Positions 34,541 through 43,334 of a DNA stretch of 64,000 nucleotides are shown here, piece by piece. The first letter of the stretch is position 1; each line of letters begins with the position of its first letter. This DNA is from Epiperipatus broadwayi (taxonomy: Eukaryota > Onychophora > Udeonychophora > Euonychophora > Peripatidae). Below the pieces are notes generated by a model, which saw only the letters and a list, made by a program, of their open reading frames with translations, made no database searches and was not told the DNA's origin. A program made the translations under genes and the position numbers. The stretch spans positions 662,404 through 726,403 of the forward strand of contig JAQFVV010006503.1 of the NCBI GenBank assembly GCA_028023455.1. The letters are read 5' to 3'.

Positions 34541-34683
34541 AAATAAATAACTTTTAAAATGTCAAGCATTGGTGATCAAGAGGTCAGCGACAGCTGCTTT
34601 ACAAGCAGTGGTCCCGGGTTAGCGGGTTTTTTTTCCGGCTGATGCTATGGCACATGGAAATAAATAAATAACTTTTAAAATGT
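34541..34683 (+). mobile_element. tRNA-derived SINE with 22-bp target site duplication
   Basis: The body at 34563-34661 carries an A-box-like TGGTGATCAAGAGG, a stem-loop CTGCTTTACAAGCAG, a damaged B-box region (GGGTTAGCGGG) and GATGCTATGGCAC. The 22-bp sequence at 34541-34562 (AAATAAATAACTTTTAAAAT then GT) is repeated without change at 34662-34683. This is the classic product of target-primed reverse transcription. A relative lies at 45.23 kb on the other strand. The perfect duplication suggests a recent insertion. Confidence 0.85.
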
Positions 34684-34689
34684 GTTAAT

Positions 34690-35222
34690 CCTTTTATTTT
34701 TATTTTAAGATAATTATTATATTTTCTCAGTTTTATTTATTTTTTATATCATGTTAGTTTTATGAGCATTTAATATTTTATATGTAAATATAATTATATA
34801 ATATAATGTTATTGTGAAAATTGCATCTTCAACCAAATGCATAAAAAAGTAATATTGTTGTATCAATGTTAGTAGATTAGGTGATAATTGATTAACTTCG
34901 CGAGTTTTGTTTTCTTAATAAAGCCTATGTAAAGGAATACTCTAGATTTTTTATACAGTGGACTATTTAAGTCTGTTTTATTATTTACTTGTAAATAAAT
35001 AATGATCTTTTTTGGGCGAGAACTTTAATTACAGTAAATGGCTTCTCATCACAATTTTTTAGATGTTAATTTTGAATCAATTTTAAAACGAAAAAAAATC
35101 AATCGTACTTTTGTTTTGCTTAAAAACGAAAACATTTTAATTAAGATCTTTAAACAATCACGTTATATTTAATAATGATTATTGTAAATGTTTGAAAACC
35201 AGGCACTCTTCACAAACCTGGG
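34690..35222. other. AT-rich noncoding stretch
   Basis: No feature is recognised apart from low-complexity A/T runs. Confidence 0.4.
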
Positions 35223-35224
35223 AG

Positions 35225-35578
35225 CTTAATTGTAAGTATAGAGGATTTGAACTCAGATTTTCAAGCACCTTTTAACTATCCACACTATCTCATACAACTG
35301 ATACACATGCACACATGTAGAAAAGATAAATAATTACCAACCAGCAATCATCAGTTGGTCCATGTTATCATCTCCCACACATATATATATAATCAGTGCT
35401 CAGTTTATATTAAGATAGCAACTGATGAGTGCTGGTTTAGCATGAAATACATATATTGGTGATTATTTATCTTTTCTACATGTGTGTGGTCATGTGTATC
35501 ATGAGATAGCGTGGATAGTTGAAGGGTGCTTGAAAATCTGAGTTCAAATCCTCTGTACTTACAATGATTATTGTTCAT
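35225..35578. repeat. Foldback repeat, family C, with hammerhead motif
   Basis: The left arm (about 35226-35350) and right arm (about 35425-35572) are inverted copies: GTAAGTATAGAGGATTTGAA against TTCAAATCCTCTGTACTTAC, TTTTCAAGCACC against GGTGCTTGAAAA, and ACATGTAGAAAAGATAAATA against TATTTATCTTTTCTACATG-like sequence. The centre holds CAATCATCAGTTGGTCC and AACTGATGAGTGCTGG. A related single copy is at 36.75-36.96 kb. The arrangement would fit two pseudo-LTR ends of a Penelope-like element in inverted orientation. Confidence 0.75.
35418..35459 (+). ncRNA. Hammerhead ribozyme motif, type I, short stem III
   Basis: The core CUGAUGA lies at 35422-35428. Stem II is GUGCU/AGCAU (35429-35433 with 35439-35443; one G-U pair) with loop GGUUU. 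GAAA lies at 35444-35447. Stem III pairs A47-U54, U48-A53 and A49-U52 around a two-base loop, or two pairs around a four-base loop. The cleavage base is A at 35455. Stem I pairs A35421-U35456, A35420-U35457 and C35419-G35458. Every conserved core base is present. Very short stem III is typical of hammerheads in Penelope-like elements. Stem I is short here and may weaken activity. Confidence 0.6.
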
Positions 35579-35579
35579 T

Positions 35580-36745
35580 TTTGATTTTTTTTAAAAAAAA
35601 TTATAATAATGTTAGTTACATATAAATCATATAATAATAAAAGTGTTTAAACATTTAAAAGTTTAATATTACACTTTTAGTATTAAATTGTTATAAATAT
35701 CTTTGTTTACTAGATAAAAATACAATATATATATATATATTAGTACTGATCTTTTTTAAAAGATAAAAAAATCTATGTTTATATTATTTTAAACAAAATG
35801 TTTTATTAAACATATAATGGAAATCAATGTTCTTTTAAAATGGTTTGTTATTAGTAACTATAATCGTATTTTTTTTTCAGCTTTTGTTTTAAATTTTAAA
35901 CTTTTTCTATTGTCATTTTGTTAATGATTTTTGATTAAAAAAAAAACTAAATAATTTTGAATGCAAGCAAATATTTATAAATTTGCAATAAAAACATTAA
36001 GGCATTTTTTATTTTATTTACTCTATCGAAAAGTCAATTCATTAATTTAAAAAGAAAATTCTCAGTAATCTTTTTGTATTTCATACTTATCAGGATTTGC
36101 TTCTATATATCCATGTATAAACATATCTTTATTTTTGCAACATTTGTTTTGCCAGTATAAAATTTTATGCAATTTGTGTGCATAGAACAATTGCCCAAAA
36201 GCTTATAAAGCCAAAAATACCCAAGATTGAATCTGGGTAGTTACAGAATAAAGAAATATAAACTTTACATATTTTTTAATGTTTTTAAAATGTTGAGAAA
36301 ACTTTATTTTCTAATGTTAAAACAATAAATATTGTTAATCTGTAAAATGTAATGGAATTTGAGAAAGTTGCTAATATAAAAAAATCAAAAGTTTATAAAA
36401 AATTCAAGGAGTGAAAGTAAATGAATTGGACGCAATCCATAATCTTAAGCCTAGAATCTGTCACTCTTGGTGAACTGTGATTTAAAATATCATACTAAAT
36501 ATTTTCAGATCTCAAACAGATCTTAAGATTTTTATTATTCAAGAAGTTGATTAATCAAACATTAGTGTTTGATAAAATGAATATCTAACTATTTGTAACT
36601 AGAAAATAAATGTCATATGTTAACCTGGACTGGAATGTCTGTAAAAGCAGAAAATATACATGCACATTAATATCTATTCACTGTAAAGTTATCTATTCCT
36701 TTGGACACAGAACTTGAAGTTAATTTTATAATTATCTTTTTAATA
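35580..36745. other. AT-rich noncoding stretch
   Basis: There are poly-A/T runs and a (TA)n at about 35727-35742. No gene or element is recognised. Confidence 0.4.
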
Positions 36746-36749
36746 TATA

Positions 36750-36962
36750 GGGTATATGAGCACAGACTTTCACATGTTCCATCACTCTCCACTCTATCTC
36801 ATAACACCGATACACTTAAACACATATATGGTCGAAAAGATAAATAATCACAAATAAACGTATTTCATGCTAAACCAGCAATCATCAGTTGGTCCAGATT
36901 ATCATCTTCACACATATATGCTATAAGTGCTCAGATATATATATATATTAAGATAGCCAATT
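36750..36962 (-). repeat. Family C repeat, single copy
   Basis: It shares ATCTCATA, GATACAC, CACACATATATG-like, GAAAAGATAAATAAT, CCAGCAATCATCAGTTGGTC and TATTAAGATAGC with the repeat at 35.23-35.58 kb, in the orientation of that copy's left arm. It carries a decayed hammerhead on the minus strand. Confidence 0.7.
36851..36893 (-). ncRNA. Decayed hammerhead ribozyme motif
   Basis: The minus strand reads CCAA, CUGAUGA, then UUGCU-GGUUU-AGCAU, GAAA, UACGUUUA, UUUG. The core bases are intact. Stem II has four pairs after a U-U mismatch. Stem III has a U-U mismatch in its second pair, and stem I has one mismatch (CCAA against UUUG). Homologous to 35418-35459. Confidence 0.5.
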
Positions 36963-37125
36963 CTCATACTTTAATGGACAGGCTTCAATCTACTCCACAC
37001 TCCAACTCTTCAACGGTCCATCCAATTGAAAATCTGATGATGAAATGCTCAAAGGCCACCCTGAGGCCGAAATTCTCATCACATTAATAAAGTTATTTTT
37101 AAAAGTAGTTTGTGTTCCTTTTTTA
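36963..37125. other. Possible 3' tail of another retroelement
   Basis: AATCTGATGATGAAATGCTC, GAGGCCGAAATTCTCATC and TTAATAAAG occur here. The CTGATGATG...GGCCGAAA...AATAAA layout resembles tails of Penelope-like elements, but a hammerhead cannot be closed convincingly. No coding part adjoins. Confidence 0.3.
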
Positions 37126-37320
37126 TTAATGTTATCATTGTTTTGTTTTTTTTAAAAACAAATAATTTATTAGACAAGAAAAAACAAAAATTGTTACAAC
37201 TGTTAAATTAAATTTACATGACTTTGAACTACACTGTCTTTTGCTTCAAAGAAGCCACTCTGATTCTAGTCCCAAACAAGTTGTTTCCTTATAATTTCGA
37301 GGTATGCTTTGAAGAATTGT

Positions 37321-37945
37321 TTATAAAAACAAAACCTTATTCCACGTGTCCCAAAATAAATTTGAAGGTGTAAGCATTTTGTCTCTGTCTTTAATTTTTT
37401 TAATTACTCCAATGTAGGCATTCTGGGCACTGAGGGTGTTTTGTTCAAAGACAAATTGGCATCTGATAATCCAGACCGCATAGGTAAGGAAGATGGCCAA
37501 TCTGATTATGGAAATATCACTACTGTTGATGGCTGTCTTAATAGATAATAGCATTCTAATATCAACTGTTATTTTAGTTGATATCAATGCTTTAATGTTA
37601 TTAAAGTAGGGACACGTGTAAAGGAGATGTTGAATAGTTTCATCAGTCATTTTACAAAGTTGACATTGAGGATCAATTTTATTAAAACCTCTTTTCCACA
37701 CTAGAAAGTGGTTAGTGGGTAATGCTAGTAGGTTCAGCTTTATGATATATAAAGTCGGTAAATTTTGATTCAATGTACCAACCTTTGAGTTTTTTGATTA
37801 ATAGTTTGTTATTTAGACCAATTTCACTGTGAAGTAAAGCTTGATCCTTATAATTCAGGCCATAAATTTCCCAGTATGTCTTTTTGCATTGGAAGGAAGA
37901 TTGTGTTACATTTATAAGTCCTTTCGCAAAGTTTAAAATTCCCAA
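37321..37945 (-). pseudogene. Tx1-like LINE ORF2: C-terminal region with CCHC
   Basis: Two overlapping frames (37945-37712 and 37773-37321) join around 37770-37720. The first reads KDQALLHSEIGLNNKLLIKK and YIESKFTDFIYHKAEPTSIT. The second reads LNLLALPTNHFLVWKRGF and then CQLCKMTDETIQHLLYTC, a CxxC...HxxxxC zinc motif near residues 36-53 of that frame. It ends at 37321. This is the tail of L1/Tx1-type ORF2, probably for RNA or DNA contact. Confidence 0.78.
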
Positions 37946-38520
37946 AATCCACTTACTCTCAATGGGAGGGGGGTATCTGTGGGTTCTATTGGAAGAGGAA
38001 AATTTGAATTTCTTTGTTCCCTGTACATTGCTCGTACGGCACTAAATACTTTGTGGGCATAGCATGTGGAGACTGAATGTAGTCCCATCCCATTTAATTC
38101 TTTAGGCATATGCATTTTGGCTATACTAATAGCAACCACTTTGCCCTTCCAAAAAAGTCTGGAGCAGATGGAATTGATCTTATTGACAAAGACTTTGGTT
38201 GGTTTGATTATAGGCAGGAAGTAGTTTATTCTTGGCAATATCAGCATGTTCAGTAGTGAAGTTTTGCCAGATAGGGAGAGTGAAATTTGAGTCAGTGAAT
38301 TCACTGTTTTCATGGTTTTGTCAAGAATGTTTTGTTGAATATTTTTCCTCATTTGCGTGTAGGATTTGTACAATGGAAAGCCTAAAAAATTTTGAGGTTC
38401 TGAAGTAGATTGAGATTGAATGGGCTTTCCAGTGAGCATTTTCCAAACAGAAGACTTGGAGTAATTTACATGAAGATTCAATTTGGATTCATATTTTTTA
38501 ATAATTTGTTGATGATGATT
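37933..38520 (-). pseudogene. Tx1-like LINE ORF2: thumb region
   Basis: The frame from 38481 reads NLHVNYSKSSVWKML, PQNFLGFPLYKSY, SLTQISLSLSGKTSLLNMLI, LPRINYFLPIIKPTKVFVNK and ICSRLFWKGKVVAISIAKMH, then MPKELNGMGLHSV. These are thumb-domain hallmarks of L1/Tx1 proteins. It follows the RT frame through a one-base shift in an A-run near 38500, and runs into the C-terminal frame near 37940 by another shift. Confidence 0.82.
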
Positions 38521-39113
38521 GGAAGGAACTTTTTATTTGGCAAAAAGATGCTTACATCATCCACATAGGAAATGTGATGTACCTCTTTTTTAAGTGTTGG
38601 TAGGTAAATTCCAGGCACTTTCCTTTCAATCTCACGCAGAAGAGGGTTGATGTATGCTATAAAACAAAGTGTGCTTAGTGGAGAACCCTGAGGAATTGAC
38701 AGATGAGGCCTAAAGCCAGCAGAGATTCTTCCATCAAGTGATGTGAAAACTGATCTATTGTGAATAAGGATCCCAATGATTCTGATATAAACACTTGGAA
38801 CTCCATATTCTTGAAGGGTGTGTAATAAAACCGAAGGAATTACAGAATCAAAGGCAGAAAAAAAGTCAAGCTGAATGACAATCTGTGAAGATTTTCTATG
38901 CTTTCTGATATGTTCCAAAAGAAGTGAGAAAAGACGGACTGCATCACCCGTGGAAGAACCCCTTTGAGCAAATTGGTAAGGTGTGATGTGATTGTAGAGC
39001 TGATCCTGTATGTGATCTTTAACTATTGCTTCTATTGTTTTAATTAGCAAAGGGCCCATGGATATTGGTCGGATGTTCTCTAATGGTGAAGAGTTTATTA
39101 TTTTTTTTTTAGG
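38478..39113 (-). pseudogene. Tx1-like LINE ORF2: reverse transcriptase core
   Basis: The frame is open from about 39113, upstream of the first ATG at 39059, and reads NIRPIS before that methionine. Landmarks: YQFAQRGSSTGDAVRLF, IVIQLDFFSAFDSVIP (motif A, catalytic D), SIPQGSPLSTLCFIAYINPL (motif B) and VHHISYVDDVSIF (motif C, catalytic DD). It copies LINE RNA at the nick. The upstream endonuclease frame ends in a run of about 11 A; a one-base change there joins the two. Catalytic residues are intact. Confidence 0.88.
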
Positions 39114-40537
39114 AAAGGGACTAGTGCTATAGGATATAAATCAGCAATGCATTGAAAATCACCTGCCAGCACGTTAATCATTCCACAAACTATTGGTGCA
39201 GTGAAATAACTAAGATGTAAAAAAACAAACCGGGGAATGGCATGAAGGCCAGGGTGGGAACTCTCAGGACATTCACTAAGTTTCTGTATTACTTCAGCTT
39301 TAGTGATATTATGCTCCAAAGAGTCATCAGTGTTGTTCCAGATATTACCAATTTCAAAATCCTTACTTTGAAGTTTCGCCTGAAAATGTGAATGTATCTT
39401 CTGAAGCATTTCAGGTCCTCCATAATTTTCCATATCAATTTTAATCATTGAGGGGGTAGGTCGAGTGGCTGAACCCACAGCCCATCTTATGTAGCTCCTT
39501 GTCCAGTTGTGATGGTTTGCCAAAAATATTTTGGATCTTTTTGTGGCAATATATTGAGCCAAGGCCTTTTGGTTGTCTCTGTATTGCATTTTAAGTTGCA
39601 TTATTTGCTCTATAGAGTGATCATTGCTGGTGTTAGTTAATTTATCCGTGATTTGTTCTAGATCTTTGAGTAACCATCTTGGACCCTTTGACTTTCTGGT
39701 TTGATGTTCTATAAGTGAGCTGAGGATTCCAATAAAGGTGGACCATGCCTGAATCGGTGGTAGTGATAATAATTGAATCTTGTTAAATAAGATATATGCT
39801 TCTGAGAAAAGCCATTCAGTAGTAGTTGCTTTATTGAGCATACGAGTGGTAGTTGAATGATTTATTTTCACTGGATCAGATGGATTAATCTGAAGGCTGA
39901 TTATGAGTGCCAGATGATCAGAAAAAGGAACTAACTGCAACTCTGCATGTAGATCATGATGTAGTTCGGGAGAGTAGTACAAGAGGTCTATTAGTGATTT
40001 TTTATGTAGTGTGTAGAAAGAGTAAGCATCCGATGGGAAAAAACCTCTTCCACACAGCAAAAGACTATTATGTAGATATTTCAGATTACATTTGTTATAA
40101 TCCATATTGAAGTCACCAAAGTAAATAGTAGGTGACATATTGGTTGTGAGTACCAGGTTTATTGTGCTTACTATAAAAAACATTGCATTATGTGTGTTGG
40201 TAGCATATAGATAGACCAAGTTAATAATGTTGTTTCTAATTGTGATTGTGAGAATTAAAAAATCTTTACTGAAATGTAGTGTTTTACATTTGGTAAATGA
40301 TAGTTTTTTGTTGATTAAAAAGGCTACTCCAGAGGAAGCAGTGTTAGCAGGTATATACTGAAATAATCCATATTGATTTAGTAGTTGATTAATTTTAAAA
40401 TTAGAATGTAAGTGCAGTTTTGTTTCTGAGAAGCAAATGATGTCTAGTTTCACTTTTTCCAACCATCTTCTGATGGCATATGCTCTGTCCAGTGAGTTAA
40501 GACTCCTGATGTTTGTGCCTCCAATTTTGAGCTGCAT
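39098..40537 (-). CDS. Tx1-like LINE ORF2: APE endonuclease and linker (479 codons)
   Basis: The frame starts with an ATG at 40537. Landmarks: KIGGTNIRSLNS (N motif, about residues 4-15), LDIICFSETKLH (catalytic E), SSGVAFLINKKLS, PTIYFGDFNMDY (catalytic D and N), DAYSFYTLHKKSLIDLLYYS and VPFSDHLALIIS (catalytic D and H, near residues 205-216). The set is complete, so this domain could be active. A linker of about 250 residues follows, with NITKAEVIQKLSECPESSHP and PGLHAIPRFVF before the RT. The frame ends with KKK and TAA at an A-run that shifts it out of phase with the RT frame. Confidence 0.86.
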   Translation of the reverse strand: MQLKIGGTNIRSLNSLDRAYAIRRWLEKVKLDIICFSETKLHLHSNFKINQLLNQYGLFQYIPANTASSGVAFLINKKLSFTKCKTLHFSKDFLILTITIRNNIINLVYLYATNTHNAMFFIVSTINLVLTTNMSPTIYFGDFNMDYNKCNLKYLHNSLLLCGRGFFPSDAYSFYTLHKKSLIDLLYYSPELHHDLHAELQLVPFSDHLALIISLQINPSDPVKINHSTTTRMLNKATTTEWLFSEAYILFNKIQLLSLPPIQAWSTFIGILSSLIEHQTRKSKGPRWLLKDLEQITDKLTNTSNDHSIEQIMQLKMQYRDNQKALAQYIATKRSKIFLANHHNWTRSYIRWAVGSATRPTPSMIKIDMENYGGPEMLQKIHSHFQAKLQSKDFEIGNIWNNTDDSLEHNITKAEVIQKLSECPESSHPGLHAIPRFVFLHLSYFTAPIVCGMINVLAGDFQCIADLYPIALVPFLKKK

Positions 40538-40736
40538 ATTTAAATTATGAGAAGTTAGGGTTAAACTTTATTGTATTTAATGTTCTTTGCATTATTCTTC
40601 AGGAAGATACATTTGGTTCAGTGAAATCTATTGTTTCATCTGAATTATCATCACTGGCTGTTAATACTGTGGTTATTTGTGTTGAGATTGGTAGTTTTAT
40701 ATTCTTATTGGAAGTTGTCTTAGTAGTACTATTTCA

Positions 40737-41910
40737 CTATCTGTTTTCTAATATTGAAGTTTCAATTGTGTGAGGGCTATCATATTCTAGTTGTTCACTT
40801 ATTTTAGATCTCTTTTGGTCTTTTTTTCTTCTTGAGCTTGATATTTTGTTTACTTTCCCACCATTCTCTGAGTTCTCAATATCAGAGTCTGCTGTAGAAA
40901 AAATTGTTTCTTCCACCATGGAGCTGGAGGAGTCTTTGGTCTTACTCTTCATGTGATTGGTGTTTGTGTGTTTTTCATGCAAAAAATCTTGGATTAAATG
41001 GTGTTGTAGAAAGTCTTCTGAGTTTGAGTTATATGGAAGAGACAAGTTGATGTTATGTGGTGGTTTAGTTGAGGAGACCTTTATACTAATATCTTTGGAT
41101 TGTGCATCAGCTTGCTGTATACTTGGAGAAGGTCTTCATTAAATTTTTGAGTTTCTGTTGATTTTTGTTTGAGCTTGTCATGTTCTATGTCTATTTGCAT
41201 ATCTTCATCTACTTCTTGAACTTGTATGGCAGCCTTAGATGCTGAGTGTTGAGTGGTACTTGTTAATTTGTTGGAATGTGTCTGACATTTATGGAATTTT
41301 GTCTTCCTCAGATTACAGATTTCACAAAATTTTTTGGGACATGTTCTGAGTAGATGGGTTCTCTCACCACACTGAAAACACTGTGGTTTGACACCTCTTA
41401 TTGAGATGAAGATTGGGCACTTTGGTTCTTCCAGAATAGATGGAATGTCCAAAAGAGAAGTGTCCTGATGCAGTTTAAGAGTGAATGCAGCTGTATTTGA
41501 AGGTAGTTCAATATCAGCTCTTTTTTCCATTAAATACTGAAAATGCATGACTGTGCCTACTTTATTTAGAAGCTTTTGCAAGTCAGCTCCTGAAAACTCA
41601 TAATAACAGTTTCTAGCAAGACCATGAGCTATTCTGTTTTTGTTCATGTCTATTTTAATTAGATAGTTGTTATCAAGTGTAAGCTGGTTTCTTTTAAAAA
41701 GTTCTTTTTGCATAATGTTATGGAATTCTAATACAAAATATCTACCATTGGGATGATGGTATACTTTTTAATAGCATCAGTGAGATGGTTATCTTTGACG
41801 AGTTGGAAAAGTTTATCTGTAGTAAAAGAAAAAAGGTGGCATTGGTCATTTGTAGTAGTTAGGATTAGAGTGTTATCACTGTGGTAATTAAAAAAGGAGT
41901 TAAATAGCAT
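40737..41910 (-). pseudogene. Tx1-like LINE ORF1: RNA-binding region with zinc knuckles
   Basis: Three frames (41910-41728, 41713-41081, 41045-40737). The middle one reads IAHGLARNCYYEFSGADLQK, a FTLKLHQDTSLLDIP segment, PIFISIRGVKPQCFQC, then CFQCGERTHLLRTC (CxxCxxxxHxxxxC, about residues 115-128) and CEICNLRKTKFHKC (a second cluster, about 134-147). ORF1 of Tx1 and Jockey-type LINEs has this gag-like order, and the protein coats element RNA. The C-terminal frame is rich in S, K, D and E and has no clear domain. At least two shifts break it. Confidence 0.75.
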
Positions 41911-42325
41911 GAGAAGGATTCTAGCATTGAATTGTTCACTTACTGTTTGGTAATTATTTATATTGAGAGTTGGATTATGCCCATTTAAGTACAGGTCATT
42001 TAAATTGTCCGGGTTTTCATCATAGTTCTCATCATCAAAGTCTAAAATTGTAACTGCTTATGTTTGTTTATTTTTGTTTTGCTGTTGTTCATTTGGTTTT
42101 GTGTTTGTAACTGCTGTAGCATAACTACCTAACTCTAACCCATTGTTTACCACTTTAAACGTGTCTTTTTTGAAGTTTATTTGCATTTGTGCAAGGGAAG
42201 AGATGTTGGCTTGTTTACTCATAATATTTTTCCCTTTGTGACCACCCAGATCAGCGTCTAATTCAGGAAAATCGACAAGAAAGCTATTTTCTTTGGTCTG
42301 TGAGATAATTGCCTATTCTTGCTTG

Positions 42326-43036
42326 TTACGGTAATTGTGAACTTTTATTTTTTTCTGTTTCACAATCAGAAACGGACTTTTGATTTTCTTTAAAAGCTTG
42401 TTGTGGAGACATATTTATGTTAGTTTTGGTTTTAGAAACATCTTTTCTACTTGCTTTATCTTTAGTTGGTGTTAAATAATGATCTAGAATTGTTTTTGGC
42501 TGTAAATTAGTGTCGTTAGTAAGGGGCGATTGTGTTTCCGGTATCGCGCTATCTACGATTTTACAATTAGAAATTTTTTTTGAAACAGAATTTTGCCGTA
42601 ACTTTTCTGTTTGTAAAGTGCTTATTTCAGATGAATTATCTTTGTAAATTTCATCCTCTTTTTGATTTCCTTTTACTGTAGACCCTCTTGATTTTAATTG
42701 TCGAGTTTTAATGCTTTTATTTGGCTGATTAGAGCTTACATTCTGTATCGTAATAAGATTTTTCGTTTGCGATTGAGTAACGCTATTTTTAATTTTTTGC
42801 TTGCCCAGTAATTGTTTTTGTTTTTGATTGATTTTAGTTAATAGATTACTGGGGATTTCTGTATTATTATTACTACATGATGATTCTATTAATTCTGAAT
42901 TGATCTCTGATCGGTATTCTTGCGATCTACTTCTGAGCCTTCTGTGATCATGTTTAACATTACTAACGTTATCATTTGCTATGGCTTTCACTACTGTTTT
43001 GTCAGTGTGCTTTAAATAAAGACTACTGCAACTCAT
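42326..43036 (-). CDS. Tx1-like LINE ORF1: N-terminal region (236 codons)
   Basis: Starts with ATG at 43036 and runs open for 236 codons. The product is hydrophilic and low in hydrophobic residues, rich in S, K, N, Q and T (for example HDHRRLRSRSQEYRSEINSE and KQKQLLGKQKIK), with no recognised domain; it is likely disordered. The length and absence of stops are not expected by chance. Its position in front of the zinc-knuckle frames makes it the ORF1 N-terminus. About 415 bp with stops separate it from the next readable frame, so ORF1 is broken. CpG is commoner here than around it. Confidence 0.65.
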   Translation of the reverse strand: MSCSSLYLKHTDKTVVKAIANDNVSNVKHDHRRLRSRSQEYRSEINSELIESSCSNNNTEIPSNLLTKINQKQKQLLGKQKIKNSVTQSQTKNLITIQNVSSNQPNKSIKTRQLKSRGSTVKGNQKEDEIYKDNSSEISTLQTEKLRQNSVSKKISNCKIVDSAIPETQSPLTNDTNLQPKTILDHYLTPTKDKASRKDVSKTKTNINMSPQQAFKENQKSVSDCETEKNKSSQLP

Positions 43037-43239
43037 TCCTAATGTTTTGAGTTTATAAAAACTAAGAAAAAACTCTTACCTTCTCCCCACCTGCTTTGAT
43101 TTGAAAAAAGTCACCAAAAATATACTTTTTTTTAGAATTTAAAAAGAAACGATTTGTCTTTAAACTAGCAAGTTGGCGCCATTTTAATTCGAAACAAGTG
43201 AATTTAATGCTATCATTATTTCACTAGTATTTAATAGAT

Positions 43240-43330
43240 ATTAACATTATTAAACAGGCAAAACTCTCCATACAGTAGTGCCACCCTGTGCCAACGAGAG
43301 TAATCAATGGTGATCATATGATGTTTAGAT
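43240..43330. repeat. Short internal-deletion copy of family A
   Basis: GGCAAAACTCTCCATACAGT, GTGCCACCCTGTGCCAACG, then directly ATCAATGGTGATCATATGAT: the two outer ends joined without the centre. Flanks repeat AGATATTAACATT on both sides (43229-43241 and 43327-43339), a candidate 13-bp target duplication. Confidence 0.72.
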
Positions 43331-43334
43331 ATTA

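Larger units (their letters stand above)
37130..43080 (-). mobile_element. L1/Tx1-like LINE, almost full length, two-ORF, inactivated
   Basis: On the minus strand, an ORF1 region (43036-40737) with two zinc-knuckle-type clusters is followed by an ORF2 region (40537-37321) with APE endonuclease, YVDD RT, an L1-type thumb and a C-terminal CCHC. Single-base shifts, two of them at A-runs, split ORF2 into five frames. The 3' end lies in A-rich sequence near 37140-37180. The frames are long and domains complete, so the copy is relatively young. The thumb segment SLSLSGKTSLLNMLILPRIN and LFWKGK...MPKELNGMGL are typical of the L1/Tx1 group and unlike Jockey or RTE. Confidence 0.88.

Noticed and set aside
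34563-34661. tRNA gene
   Set aside because: A- and B-box-like segments exist, but the anticodon arm lacks a 7-base loop, the B-box is damaged and target duplications show a SINE insertion.
36990-37090. Hammerhead ribozyme at CTGATGATG...GGCCGAAA
   Set aside because: Stem II does not directly follow the core and no stem III/stem I partner is found; kept only as a possible retroelement tail.
39907-40110. Plus-strand frame opposite the Tx1 endonuclease
   Set aside because: Antisense shadow of a recognised endonuclease domain.
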